A DNA stretch of 64,000 nucleotides from Pseudaestuariivita rosea (GTDB taxonomy: Bacteria > Pseudomonadota > Alphaproteobacteria > Rhodobacterales > Rhodobacteraceae). Position 1 is the first letter of the stretch. The number at the start of each line of letters is the position of its first letter. The stretch is from positions 78,559-142,558 of the forward strand of contig NZ_JACNMP010000007.1 in the NCBI RefSeq assembly GCF_017592335.1, read 5' to 3'. Below the pieces are notes generated by a model. It was given only the letters and a program-made list of their open reading frames with translations. It searched no databases and was not told where the DNA came from. Shown here piece by piece: positions 27,274 through 37,900 of the stretch. A program made the position numbers and the translations under genes.

Positions 27274-29310
27274 ATGCCGCACCCGAACGAGCTTTTGCGC
27301 GATATTTTTGGTTTTGATGTCTTTCGCCCCGGCCAGGAACAGATCGTCGAGGCTGTTCGCACGGGCCAGAATACCTTGGCCATCATGCCGACGGGCGGCG
27401 GAAAATCCTTATGTTATCAATTGCCTGCGCTTTGCCGGCCAGGCGTGACGCTGGTCATCAGCCCGCTGATCGCCCTGATGCGGGATCAAGTGCGCGCACT
27501 GCAAGAGGCAGGCGTGTGCGCAGGGGCCCTGACTTCGGCCAATACCGAGGATGAAACCGATGCGGTTTGGTCGGCCATCGAAAAGGGTGACCTGAAACTG
27601 CTTTACATGGCGCCCGAACGTCTGGCGACTACGGCGGCGCGCGATATGTTGCGCCGCGCCCATGTCAGCCTGATCGCGGTGGATGAGGCGCATTGCGTCA
27701 GTCAGTGGGGTCATGATTTTCGACCCGATTATCTACGCATTGGTGAACTGCGGCGACTACTGGATGTGCCACTGGCGGCCTTTACCGCGACGGCCGATAA
27801 AGAAACGCGCGCTGAAATTGTTGAAAAACTGTTTGACGGGATTGCCCCGCAGTCTTTTCTGCATGGCTTTGATCGACCCAATATCCATCTGGCTTTTGCC
27901 GTCAAAAACGGCCCTCGCCGCCAGATTTTGGATTTTGCCGATGCGCGTAAGGGACAATCGGGTATCGTTTACACAGCCACTCGCGCCAAGACCGAAACCC
28001 TGGCGCAGGCGCTGCGTGAGGCGGGGCATAGCGCCTGTTATTATCATGGCGGTATGAATCCTGACGACCGCCGTCAGGTTGAGACGCGGTTTCAACGTGA
28101 AGACGGTCTGATCGTCGTCGCCACGGTGGCCTTTGGGATGGGGATCGATAAGCCGGATATCCGGTGGGTGGCCCATGCCGATCTGCCCAAGTCGATCGAG
28201 GCCTACTATCAGGAAATCGGTCGCGCGGGGCGCGATGGGGCGCCGGCAGAAACGCTGACGCTTTATGGTCCCGATGATATCCGTTTGCGCCGGTCACAAA
28301 TCGACGAAGGCTTTGCCCCCCCTGAACGTCGCGGGGCAGACCATGGCCGGCTGAATGCTCTGTTGGGTTTGGCCGAGGCCTTGGACTGTCGTCGTGCCAG
28401 CCTTCTGCAGTACTTCGGTGAAACGGGCGTCACATGCGGCAAATGTGATCTGTGCGATGCCCCGGCCGATGTATTTGATGGCACAACTGCGGTCCGCAAA
28501 GCCCTGTCAGCCATCTTGCGGACGGGCGAATATTTCGGGGCCGGGCATCTGATCGACATCCTGCTTGGGACTGAGACGGATAAGATCAAGGCGCGTGGGC
28601 ATGATGCCCTGCCGACATTTGGTATTGGTAAGGAATATGATCGCCGCCAATGGCAAGCGATTTTTCGGCAGATGATGGGGCATGATCTGGTTCGTCCTGA
28701 TCCCGAACGGCACGGTGCGTTGCGGATGACAGACCGTGCCCGTCCGATCCTGCGCGATGAGGACAAGATCACGCTGCGCCGCGATACGATCAAACAGGCG
28801 CTGACCCGCCCCGCCGTTAAAACACTGGTGTCCGAAGAAGATGCGCCGCTTTTGTCAGCCTTGAAGGCAAAGCGGCGTTCATTGGCCGAGGCTGCTAAAG
28901 TGCCCGCCTATATTATATTTAACGATCGTACTCTGATCGAAATGGCCGAAACCCGCCCTGCGACTCTGGACGATATGGCGAGCATCAGTGGGGTGGGTGC
29001 CAAGAAGCTGGAACGCTATGGCGCTGATTTTCTGACCGTGATCGCGGGCGAAGTCGAGTCGCTGCATCCATCCCGCCGTAAGCTGGCCGGTCGGGCCGAG
29101 GGCACGGTCTATGATCGTTTGCTTCAGGTTCAGGCGGAACTGGCCCGTGGTCCTGACGGCTGCGATAAACCGATGAGTTGTTCCGCGTCGCTTTTGGCCA
29201 AGGTGGCACAGTTGAAAACCCATGATGACGGCGCCTTGACCCGAATATTGGGTGACAGGCGCGCCGAACGGTTCGGTGCGGCCTTTCTGAATGTCCTGCG
29301 AGAGGCTTGA
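27274..29310 (+). CDS. recQ: ATP-dependent DNA helicase RecQ
   Basis: 678 residues. Motifs in order: FGFDVFRPGQEQIV (motif 0), IMPTGGGKSLCYQLPAL (Walker A), VDEAHCVSQWGHDFRPDY (DEAH plus aromatic loop), AFTATADKET (III), VATVAFGMGIDKPDIRWV (V) and YYQEIGRAGRDGAPA (VI). The zinc-binding RQC region follows (TCGKCDLCDAP), and an HRDC domain lies near residues 520-600. There is a further C-terminal extension of about 70 residues. It unwinds DNA 3' to 5' in recombination and fork repair. Confidence 0.97.
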   Translation: MPHPNELLRDIFGFDVFRPGQEQIVEAVRTGQNTLAIMPTGGGKSLCYQLPALCRPGVTLVISPLIALMRDQVRALQEAGVCAGALTSANTEDETDAVWSAIEKGDLKLLYMAPERLATTAARDMLRRAHVSLIAVDEAHCVSQWGHDFRPDYLRIGELRRLLDVPLAAFTATADKETRAEIVEKLFDGIAPQSFLHGFDRPNIHLAFAVKNGPRRQILDFADARKGQSGIVYTATRAKTETLAQALREAGHSACYYHGGMNPDDRRQVETRFQREDGLIVVATVAFGMGIDKPDIRWVAHADLPKSIEAYYQEIGRAGRDGAPAETLTLYGPDDIRLRRSQIDEGFAPPERRGADHGRLNALLGLAEALDCRRASLLQYFGETGVTCGKCDLCDAPADVFDGTTAVRKALSAILRTGEYFGAGHLIDILLGTETDKIKARGHDALPTFGIGKEYDRRQWQAIFRQMMGHDLVRPDPERHGALRMTDRARPILRDEDKITLRRDTIKQALTRPAVKTLVSEEDAPLLSALKAKRRSLAEAAKVPAYIIFNDRTLIEMAETRPATLDDMASISGVGAKKLERYGADFLTVIAGEVESLHPSRRKLAGRAEGTVYDRLLQVQAELARGPDGCDKPMSCSASLLAKVAQLKTHDDGALTRILGDRRAERFGAAFLNVLREA

Positions 29311-29361
29311 GGCATCACGATACGCCCCTAGATAACATCGAAATTCAAAGATTGAGGTCCC

Positions 29362-30135
29362 ATGCTGGTCGTTGTTTCCCCTGCAAAAAAACTTGATATG
29401 AGTCCGGCCGAAGGTCTTCAGCCGACGCAGCCGCAATTTCAGGATCAAGCCAATGTGCTGGCCAAGGTCGCGCGGGGCCTGTCGGTCGGGGATCTGCAAA
29501 AACTGATGGGTATCAGTGAAAATCTGGCGCGGCTGAATGCGGATCGATTTGCCGATTTTACGCCCGCTTCTACAGTTGAAAATGCCAAACCCGCCGTTCT
29601 GGCCTTTGCTGGTGATACCTATGTCGGGCTAGATGCCGGTACCATGGATGATCAGGATCTTGTCTGGGCGCAGGGTCATTTGCGCATTTTGTCAGGTCTT
29701 TATGGCATTTTACGCCCGCTGGATTTGATGCAGCCTTATCGGTTGGAAATGGGCAGCCGCCTGAAAACGGAACGTGGCGCATCGCTTTATGATTTCTGGG
29801 GTGGGCAAATTGCACAGGCCTTGAATGAACAGGCCGCGCAAGTGGGGACTGGCATTCTGATCAATTGTGCCAGTCAAGAGTATTTCGGTGTTGTCGATCT
29901 GGGTGTGTTGAAGCCAAGGGTTGTTACGCCCGTCTTTATGGAAAACAAGTCAGGTCAGCCCAAGATCGTCAGTTTCTATGCCAAGAAAGCCCGAGGCGCG
30001 ATGGCACGTTTTGTCATTGACAACCGCCTGACGGATGTCGAGGCCGTGAAAGAGTTCGATACTGGCGGATATAAGTTCCACCCGGAACTGTCCGAAGGGG
30101 ATAAGTGGGTCTTTACACGCCAGTACCCTCAATAA
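29362..30135 (+). CDS. yaaA: YaaA-family peroxide stress protein
   Basis: 257 residues, full length. It starts with the family signature MLVVVSPAKKLDMSP and contains LMGISENLARLNADRF, YVGLDAGTMDDQDL, GLYGILRPLDLMQPYRLEMGS and INCASQEYF. E. coli YaaA lowers intracellular free iron and DNA damage under hydrogen peroxide and binds DNA. It follows recQ by about 50 bases in the same direction. Convergent with the histidine kinase gene, with six bases between stops. Confidence 0.95.
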   Translation: MLVVVSPAKKLDMSPAEGLQPTQPQFQDQANVLAKVARGLSVGDLQKLMGISENLARLNADRFADFTPASTVENAKPAVLAFAGDTYVGLDAGTMDDQDLVWAQGHLRILSGLYGILRPLDLMQPYRLEMGSRLKTERGASLYDFWGGQIAQALNEQAAQVGTGILINCASQEYFGVVDLGVLKPRVVTPVFMENKSGQPKIVSFYAKKARGAMARFVIDNRLTDVEAVKEFDTGGYKFHPELSEGDKWVFTRQYPQ

Positions 30136-30141
30136 ATTTTC

Positions 30142-32331
30142 TTACGCCGCGGTCGTATCTTCGTTCATCTGCAAAACACAGCGTGCCTCCGTGGGCAGCG
30201 TTGATCTGATAATCTGCAATATATCGGTTTTTCGCAAAGGTTTGGTCAGGAAAAAGTCAGCCCCGGTTTCCAGGATTTGGCGGGCGTCTTCCTCCATCGC
30301 GTGGGCGGTCACGGCGCAGATCGGGACGTGTCTTTCACTGCCTTGTTCAGACGCGCGGATCTGACGTGTGGCCTCGATCCCGTCCATGACGGGCATCGAG
30401 ATATCCATAAAGATAAGATCCGGGTCAAAGTCTTGACAGGCGCGCACAGCTTCCGCGCCATTTTCGACCAGTTTCAAATCCATCACAAGATCGTCCAGCA
30501 TCTTGCTTAGGACAAGACGGTTGGTTTTGTTGTCTTCGGCCGCAAGAACTCGCATCTTACGACCGGTTGACCGAGCGATTATGCGATCAGCGACCGAGTT
30601 TTCGCGATTATGTTCAATTTTTTCAATGGCCTCCAGTACCGCGCGGCGTGGTACGGGCTTCAGCAGTATACCACTGATGGACTGCAGTGTTTCCTGATTG
30701 GTGATTTGTTCGCCATAAGTGCCCAAAAGAAAGATATGGCCATTTCGTCTTTCATTTGCAGCAACCTTTGTGATTTCGTCCGCGTAGATCATAGGGGCAC
30801 GATCTGCGGTCATGATCATATCGAAATTACGCTCTTGTAGCAGTGCAACAGCGGCGGCTGAGGTTTCGCAAGACGTCACATCGATGCCAAGGCGCTGTAA
30901 TTGACGGGTCAGTATTGATCGCGCCACGGCTTTTTGTTCAACGATCAGCGCGTTTGAGATATTGGCGGGGCATCTGGGCAGGTCGCGTTCTTCGTCCAGA
31001 TCTTGGTCCAGACGGATGCGGAAGCCAAAGCACGATCCCTTGCCAAGTTCGCTTTCTACCCAGATTTGACCGTCCATCATTTCGATCAACTCTTTCGAAA
31101 TCGCAAGTCCCAGTCCGGTGCCACCTGAATTGCGTGTTGATGAGCTGTTGATCTGATTGAATTTTCCAAAAATATGGTCGATCTGATCTTCGGCGATCCC
31201 AATTCCGGTATCCTCAACCGTAATATGAAGCTCCATCCGGTTGTCGGGCAGGCTGACGCCCGTGACCCGCATCAGGATATGCCCGGCTGCAGTAAATTTG
31301 ATGGCATTGCCGAGAAGGTTGGTGACAATCTGACGAATGCGCACAGGATCACCTATGAAACGGGCGGGCATGAACAGATCATAATCGATCAGCATTTCAA
31401 CATTGTTGGCCCTTGCTGCGGGGTTCAAAAGTGTCAGAACATCATACAAAAGTTTTTCAAAATCAAAGCATTCAGTGTTCAACGTCAACTTTCCAGCTTC
31501 GATTTTTGAATAATCCAGCACCTCATTTATGATCACCAGCAATGCCTCGGCCGAACTTTTGATTGTGTCGACATAAAGCCGCTGATCCTGCGTCAGGTCG
31601 GTATCCCGCAGTAACTCGGACATGCCGACGACCCCATTCATCGGGGTGCGGATTTCATGGCTCATATTGGCAAGAAACATGGATTTCGCCTGATTGGCCT
31701 CTTCGGCTTTCTGACGTGCTGTCTCAAGCTCGTTTTGTTGTTCCATAAGATGGTTGATTTTCCATCCCAGACAAACGATGTCGCCCGTCGATGTGCGACG
31801 ATCAATTAGCTTTATGTAATCGCCGTTCCACATCTTCAGCGTATGCTGTGGAATTTTGTCCGCAATCCAACGGTCCAGCATCATTTTTTGCCAGGCGTCC
31901 GGTGACAGAGGCGCTGTATCAACAATGCCTTCTTCGCAGGCCAGTTGCAGAATGCGTTCGTAGGTGACGCCGGGACGGATTTCATCAAGTCCTTCAAAAA
32001 TATAGAAATAGGCGTCATTGGCCGTGATCAGGCAGCCGGATTTATCGAAAATTGCAAATCCGTTGGTGGCAGCCTGAAGCGAATTCCATAGCCTGCGTTC
32101 GGCGGCCCCGGCCTGGCTTTGGGCTGATTGCAGGTCAGCCAGAATGCGGCGATTTTCGTCTTCGACGTATCTGGTTTTAGAGGTCAGCTTGGTGATTTCG
32201 GCGGCATGCAGGTTTTCCTGCGCAGAAAGCTGCGACTTTATCTGTGCAAGATCGCATTGCGCCTGTTCCAGCAGCTTTTCCGCCGCCAGACGCGCCCGGC
32301 GTTCTTCGGCCAGCAACATCGCCATGTCCAT
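30142..32331 (-). CDS. Cytoplasmic hybrid sensor histidine kinase with one degenerate receiver
   Basis: About 729 residues from the ATG at 32331, which has GGAGG upstream. No membrane helix is seen. Order: an N-terminal coiled coil (1-85), a PAS domain ([18 protein letters not shown]), HisKA with the phosphoacceptor His225 in [12 protein letters not shown], and a HATPase ([26 protein letters not shown]). Next is a receiver-like domain in which the expected phospho-Asp position is Ala (MIMTADRAP), and finally an intact receiver ([28 protein letters not shown]). Output genes are unknown. It is divergent from the PAN-A2M gene. Confidence 0.92.
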   Translation of the reverse strand: MDMAMLLAEERRARLAAEKLLEQAQCDLAQIKSQLSAQENLHAAEITKLTSKTRYVEDENRRILADLQSAQSQAGAAERRLWNSLQAATNGFAIFDKSGCLITANDAYFYIFEGLDEIRPGVTYERILQLACEEGIVDTAPLSPDAWQKMMLDRWIADKIPQHTLKMWNGDYIKLIDRRTSTGDIVCLGWKINHLMEQQNELETARQKAEEANQAKSMFLANMSHEIRTPMNGVVGMSELLRDTDLTQDQRLYVDTIKSSAEALLVIINEVLDYSKIEAGKLTLNTECFDFEKLLYDVLTLLNPAARANNVEMLIDYDLFMPARFIGDPVRIRQIVTNLLGNAIKFTAAGHILMRVTGVSLPDNRMELHITVEDTGIGIAEDQIDHIFGKFNQINSSSTRNSGGTGLGLAISKELIEMMDGQIWVESELGKGSCFGFRIRLDQDLDEERDLPRCPANISNALIVEQKAVARSILTRQLQRLGIDVTSCETSAAAVALLQERNFDMIMTADRAPMIYADEITKVAANERRNGHIFLLGTYGEQITNQETLQSISGILLKPVPRRAVLEAIEKIEHNRENSVADRIIARSTGRKMRVLAAEDNKTNRLVLSKMLDDLVMDLKLVENGAEAVRACQDFDPDLIFMDISMPVMDGIEATRQIRASEQGSERHVPICAVTAHAMEEDARQILETGADFFLTKPLRKTDILQIIRSTLPTEARCVLQMNEDTTAA

Positions 32332-32479
32332 AAGCACCCTCCGCAACCATGCCCGTGGCACCCTAGAGGACGGAGTGTGAAGATTTCTTTAACACATTCT
32401 GCACAACCCGCCCCTTGATGACGCGCTGTTGAAATGTTCAACTGAGATTGACCCAACGTTATTCAATAGGGGCTGACCC

Positions 32480-35400
32480 ATGCGTATTCTGGCAATTATC
32501 TTTTGTTTTCTAGCGATTACATCGGCCTGGGCCGAGAATCTGGTTCCTGAAAAATATGTCTCGGTGACGCCCGATACGGATTTCGCCGGGAATGATATCC
32601 GACAGATCTTTGATACGACCTTCGATGCCTGCCGTCAGGCGTGTCTTGCAGACAACAGTTGTGTGGCCTTTACCTTTAATTCTGTATCGAATTCCTGCTT
32701 TCCCAAAAGCCAGGTTACTGCATCAGAACCCTATCAGGGTGCTATTTCTGCGCAGGTGCGGCAGGTCGAGCCTGGGATTCTGGCCAATGTCGAAGCCCGC
32801 GTGAACGAATTGGGTTTTCTGAGCCGCGGTGATTTCACACGTGCCCGTGCGTTGGCCAATGATATGGCGTCAAGTTATCCGGTGGGGGATCGGTCGTTGA
32901 CCGAACTGATGGCGCAACAGAACCTGTATCGTCTGCGGGGCGAAAAGCTGGGCGCGGCGCGGGCAGTGGGGGCGGCTATTACTCTGACCGATCGCAGTGA
33001 TCTTTGGGCGGAATATGCGCGTGTGATTGTGGACCTGCGCGTCAATAATCGCACATATATCGGAACTGCGCGCAGCGCCGGCATCAATGCCTATATGCGC
33101 GCGGAAGATGACGCGCGCCGGTCAGATGCGCTGATCATTCTGGCTGAGGCGCTGATCAAATCCGACCGTGGCCGTACCGCGATCGAGGCGCTGAAACTGG
33201 CACAGGATATTCGGCCCAACGACGACACCGAGCGCAGGCTGCAGGATGCTGTCGAACGCTATGGCTTCCGGATCGTTGAACATCAGGTTGAATCCGATCT
33301 GGCCAATCCCAAGGTTTGCGCACGGTTTTCAGAACCGCTGGAAACCATTGGCGTCGATTACGAACCCTTCGTCAATCTGGATGGCGCCGATCTGGCGGTT
33401 GAGGCGCAGCGGGATCGTCTGTGTCTGGAAGGTCTGCGGCATGGTGATACACAAACGGTTGTTTTCCGTCGCGGGCTGCCTGCGAAAAGCGGGTTGATCC
33501 TGGAACGCGATATCTCGCTTGAGTTTTATGTGGGCGACCGGTCGCCTGTCGTGCGCTTCCCGGGGCGGGCCTATGTGCTGCCTAAGACGGCTGACGTCAC
33601 GCTGCCGGTTGAGACGGTCAATATCGAACAGATCGACCTGCGCCTGCATCAAGTCAGCGACCGCAACCTGATCCGCGCCTTTCAGCAGCGCTATTTCGAA
33701 GGCCAGATGTACGGTTGGTCTTTGGATCAGTTCACCAGCGAAATCGGCCCTGTGGTCTGGCAAGGCACAGGTGATGTTCCGCTGGAAATGAACCAGGATA
33801 TGACGACGCAGCTGCCCATGGCCGAGGCGCTGCAGGGGCAGGTGCCGGGCGTCTATGTGCTGCAGGCCCGTGTGCCGGGGGAAAGCGTCTATGAAAATGG
33901 CGCGGCGATGCAGTGGTTCGTCGTTACTGATCTGGGTGTCAGCACGATGTCAGGCACCGACGGGCTGCATGTCTTTGTCCGCGGTCTGGGCGATGCGCAG
34001 GCGAAAGAGGATACCAAGATCACCCTGATTTCCCGTGCGAATGCTGTTTTGGGCGAAGTGACGACCGATGCCGATGGATACGCCGTTTTTGATGCGGCCC
34101 TGGCGCGGGGCACAGGCGGTGCTGCACCCGCGATGGTCACGGCTGAACTGGGCGACGACATGACATTCCTGTCGCTGATCGACCCGGCCTTTGATCTGTC
34201 TGATCGCGGGGTCGAGGGGCGCCAGCCCGCGCCACCTATCGACGTTTTTCTGACAACCGACCGTGGCATCTATCGCGCGGGCGATACGGTGCATGCCACT
34301 GTTCTGGCCCGTGATCCACAAATTCGCGGGCTGCAGGATGTGCCGATGACCGCGATCCTGACCCGCGCCGATGGGGTCGAATACACCCGCCAGACCAGCG
34401 CAAACGGCGTTGCGGGCGGCCATGTCTTTTCCTTTGACATCGGTGCTGCTGTCCCGCGCGGATCGTGGCGGTTGGATATCAAGGCCGACCCCAAGGGCTA
34501 CACCCTGGCCAGCACCGCCGTTCTGGTCGAGGATTTCATTCCCGACCGTATCGAATTCGACCTGACGATCGAGGAAGAAAAGCTGGCGCCCGGCGACAAG
34601 ATGAACCTGACCGTCGAAGCCGATTACCTGTTTGGTGCGCCCGCCGGTGATCTGCCCGTGCGCGGCGAATTGCGTCTGATCCCGCGTACAACTTTGGCTG
34701 AATTTCCGGGATTTAGCTTTGGCCGCTATGACCAGCGGGTGTCGACGCAAACCAATGCCCTGCCAAGTGAGCAACGGACAAGCGCAGACGGCACCACAAC
34801 GATCGAGGCCACCATTCCAGCCGCTGAAATCACCAACCGGCCTTACCGGTTGCAGGCTAATGTGCGCGTTCTGGAAGGTTCGGGCCGGCCCGTCGAACGC
34901 AGCCTGACACACGATCTGTCGCCCGCCGGATCACTGATCGGGATCAAACCACTGTTTGAATATGGCGAGATCGGCGAAAACTCTACCGCCGGATTTGAGA
35001 TCATATCGATCAACAGCGATCTGCAACCCGAACCGATGGACCTGCAATGGACCGTCAATCGCGTCACGACCCGCTATCAGTGGTACCGCCAGAACGGCCG
35101 CTGGAATTGGGAACCGATCACCGAACGCCGATCCGTGGCTGCGGGCAAGATCCAGACGGGCGCTGATCCGGTTCAGATCGAAGCCCCCGTCACGTGGGGC
35201 CGGTATGAGATCGTGGTTGAACGCCCCGATGGCACCTATCTGTCCTCATCCAGCAGTTTCTATGCCGGGTGGTATGTGCCCGCCGACACCAGCACAACGC
35301 CCGATATGCTGGAATTGTCGCTGGATCGCCCGGACTATGCCATCGGCGATACGGCCACGCTGCGCATGGTGCCGCGCATGGCGGGGACGGCGCTGGTGAC

Positions 35401-37900
35401 TGTGATGTCGAACCGCCTGATCACCATGGAAACGGTGCAGGTGGCCGAGGGCGAAAATCTGATCCAGCTTCCTGTGACCGAAGAATGGGGGGCAGGGGCC
35501 TATGTCACGGCAACGGTCGTGCGTCCGATGGATGTCGCTGCCAAGCGTAACCCGACCCGCGCCTTGGGTTTGTCTTATGCCAAGGTTGATCCGGGCGACA
35601 AGGCTTTGCAGGTCGCGCTGGATATGCCTGAAAAGATTGAACCGCGTGGTCCCCTGACGATTAGCCTGCAGGTTGACGGTGTTCGGGCCGGTGACACAGC
35701 CTATGCCACGATTGCCGCCGTCGATGTGGGTATTTTAAATGTCACCCGGTTTGAAAGCCCCGATCCGTCGGATCATTACTTCGGTCAGCGCCGACTGGGC
35801 ATGGAAATCCGCGATATCTACGGTCGTCTGATCGACGGGCTGAACGGCGCGCAGGGGCAGATCCGGTCGGGCGGCGATGGTGGATCTGCCGATCAGCGCA
35901 CCTCACCCCCGCCGAATGAGGAGCTTGTGACATTCTTCAGTGGTCCCGTGACCATTGGGCCAGACGGCACCGCACAGGTGACATTCGATGTGCCTGATTT
36001 CAACGGCACCCTGCGCGCCATGGCCGTCGTCTGGAGCGAGACCGGAGTAGGACAGGCCGATGCTGAGATTCTGGTGCGCGATCCGGTTGTGGTGACCGCT
36101 AGCCTGCCGCGGTTCCTTAGCCCCGGCGATACTAGCCGCCTGTTGCTGGAAATTGTCCATACTGAAGGACGTGCGGGCGATATGCCGCTGCGCGTGACGT
36201 CGAACGGCCTGGCGCTGGATATGTCGGACGTGCCGCAGGCTGTGACAGTTGCCGAACAGGAAAAGGTCAAACTGAACGTGCCTATCCGCGCAGATGAGGT
36301 GGGCGTTTATCAGGTGGATATCGCCCTGACCCTGCCCGATGGGCGCGAGCTGACCAAGGCGCTGACGCTTGGCGTTCAGATCAACGATCCGCCTGTGGGC
36401 CGCACCAGCCGCTTCACCCTTGCTGCCGGCGATACGTTCACCTTTGACGACAATGTCTTTGCGGGTTTGCATCCAGGCACCGGGTCGTCCAGCATCGCTA
36501 TTGGGCCGATCGCCCAGTTCGACACGCCCGGTCTGTTGCAGATGTTGGATCAGTACCCCTATGGCTGCACTGAACAGACCACATCGCGCGCCATGCCGCT
36601 GCTGTACCTTAGCGAAGTGGCCGAAGCGATGGGGCTGGCCCACAGGTCACAGGTCAACGAACGTGTGGATCAGGCGATTGAACGCGTGTTGTCGCGCCAG
36701 TCGTCCTCGGGCAGTTTTGGCCTTTGGCGCGTGGGCAGCGGCGATCTGTGGCTGGATGCCTATGTCACTGATTTTCTGAGCCGGGCAAATGCGCAGGGGT
36801 TCGACGTGCCCGAACGCGGCTTCAGAATGGCCGTTAACAACCTGAAAAACCGCGTGAATTACGAAGGTCAGTTTGATACAGGCGGTGAATCCTTTGCCTA
36901 TGCCATGATGGTTTTGGCGCGTGAGGGCGAGGCTGCCATGGCCGATCTGCGCTATTACGCGGATATCAAGGGACGCGATTTCAGCACACCGCTGGCGGCC
37001 GCCCAGATCGGCGCAGCGTTGGCGATGTACGGGGATCAGCAACGTGCCGACCGGATGTTCAGCATTGCGACCGAAAAGATGCAATATGTTTGGCGGCAGG
37101 CGCCGAACAATACATGGCGCCTGGATTACGGCACGCGCCTGCGCGATGCGGCGGGTCTGTTGGCCCTGGCGACCGAGTCGGGCAGTACGGCCATCAATCG
37201 CGATGCTCTGGTTGACCGTGTCTCGGCCAGTTCGGGGCGTATGTCCACGCAAGAGGCCACGTGGTCCCTGCTGGCCGCCCGGTCACTGGTCCGCGATGGC
37301 GGGGCGCCTGACTTTCTGATCGACGGGGCACCGGTCGATGGCCCGATGGTGCGTCTGCTGCAGGACACCCCTGATGCCGCGCCGATCCGTCTTCAGAATA
37401 ATTCAAATCGGGATGAGGTCATCACGATGACGACCTATGGCGTACCGAGTGAGCCTGAGCCCGCCGGTGGCAACGGCTATCAGATCGCGCGCAGCTATTA
37501 TGATATGGAGGGCGTGCGGCTTTCACCTTCGGAGGTGAGTGTGGGCGATCGTATGGTCGTTGTGATTGAGGTCGATCCCTTTGGATCATCCGATGCACGT
37601 CTGATGATCGATGATCCACTGCCCGCAGGGTTCGAAATCGACAACCCACGCCTGCTGCAGGGCGGTCAGATCCGCGGCTTCGATTGGCTGAAACCCGTCT
37701 ATGCGCGACATTCTGAATTCCGCAGTGACCGCTTTCTGGCCGCTGTGGACTGGCGCAAAAGCGACAGCTTCCGTCTGGCTTACATCGTTCGCGCAGTGTC
37801 ACCTGGCACCTTCCATCACCCCGCAGCCATTGTCGAGGACATGTACCGCCCGCAGTTGCGCGCCCGCACCGATACCGGTCAGGTCGTGATCACGGAATGA
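32480..37900 (+). CDS. PAN-domain alpha-2-macroglobulin family protein
   Basis: 1806 residues. Signal peptide MRILAIIFCFLAITSAWA without a lipobox, so it is probably soluble or periplasmic rather than lipid-anchored. A PAN/apple domain follows (CRQACLADNSCVAFTFN), and then the A2M fold. The thioester motif GCTEQ is present with Cys1363, in the usual context YPYGCTEQTTSRAMP. Bacterial homologues (YfhM) trap proteases that enter the periplasm. The stop overlaps the pbpC start by four bases; the A2M/PbpC pairing is well known and ties protease defence to cell-wall repair. Confidence 0.95.
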   Translation: MRILAIIFCFLAITSAWAENLVPEKYVSVTPDTDFAGNDIRQIFDTTFDACRQACLADNSCVAFTFNSVSNSCFPKSQVTASEPYQGAISAQVRQVEPGILANVEARVNELGFLSRGDFTRARALANDMASSYPVGDRSLTELMAQQNLYRLRGEKLGAARAVGAAITLTDRSDLWAEYARVIVDLRVNNRTYIGTARSAGINAYMRAEDDARRSDALIILAEALIKSDRGRTAIEALKLAQDIRPNDDTERRLQDAVERYGFRIVEHQVESDLANPKVCARFSEPLETIGVDYEPFVNLDGADLAVEAQRDRLCLEGLRHGDTQTVVFRRGLPAKSGLILERDISLEFYVGDRSPVVRFPGRAYVLPKTADVTLPVETVNIEQIDLRLHQVSDRNLIRAFQQRYFEGQMYGWSLDQFTSEIGPVVWQGTGDVPLEMNQDMTTQLPMAEALQGQVPGVYVLQARVPGESVYENGAAMQWFVVTDLGVSTMSGTDGLHVFVRGLGDAQAKEDTKITLISRANAVLGEVTTDADGYAVFDAALARGTGGAAPAMVTAELGDDMTFLSLIDPAFDLSDRGVEGRQPAPPIDVFLTTDRGIYRAGDTVHATVLARDPQIRGLQDVPMTAILTRADGVEYTRQTSANGVAGGHVFSFDIGAAVPRGSWRLDIKADPKGYTLASTAVLVEDFIPDRIEFDLTIEEEKLAPGDKMNLTVEADYLFGAPAGDLPVRGELRLIPRTTLAEFPGFSFGRYDQRVSTQTNALPSEQRTSADGTTTIEATIPAAEITNRPYRLQANVRVLEGSGRPVERSLTHDLSPAGSLIGIKPLFEYGEIGENSTAGFEIISINSDLQPEPMDLQWTVNRVTTRYQWYRQNGRWNWEPITERRSVAAGKIQTGADPVQIEAPVTWGRYEIVVERPDGTYLSSSSSFYAGWYVPADTSTTPDMLELSLDRPDYAIGDTATLRMVPRMAGTALVTVMSNRLITMETVQVAEGENLIQLPVTEEWGAGAYVTATVVRPMDVAAKRNPTRALGLSYAKVDPGDKALQVALDMPEKIEPRGPLTISLQVDGVRAGDTAYATIAAVDVGILNVTRFESPDPSDHYFGQRRLGMEIRDIYGRLIDGLNGAQGQIRSGGDGGSADQRTSPPPNEELVTFFSGPVTIGPDGTAQVTFDVPDFNGTLRAMAVVWSETGVGQADAEILVRDPVVVTASLPRFLSPGDTSRLLLEIVHTEGRAGDMPLRVTSNGLALDMSDVPQAVTVAEQEKVKLNVPIRADEVGVYQVDIALTLPDGRELTKALTLGVQINDPPVGRTSRFTLAAGDTFTFDDNVFAGLHPGTGSSSIAIGPIAQFDTPGLLQMLDQYPYGCTEQTTSRAMPLLYLSEVAEAMGLAHRSQVNERVDQAIERVLSRQSSSGSFGLWRVGSGDLWLDAYVTDFLSRANAQGFDVPERGFRMAVNNLKNRVNYEGQFDTGGESFAYAMMVLAREGEAAMADLRYYADIKGRDFSTPLAAAQIGAALAMYGDQQRADRMFSIATEKMQYVWRQAPNNTWRLDYGTRLRDAAGLLALATESGSTAINRDALVDRVSASSGRMSTQEATWSLLAARSLVRDGGAPDFLIDGAPVDGPMVRLLQDTPDAAPIRLQNNSNRDEVITMTTYGVPSEPEPAGGNGYQIARSYYDMEGVRLSPSEVSVGDRMVVVIEVDPFGSSDARLMIDDPLPAGFEIDNPRLLQGGQIRGFDWLKPVYARHSEFRSDRFLAAVDWRKSDSFRLAYIVRAVSPGTFHHPAAIVEDMYRPQLRARTDTGQVVITE

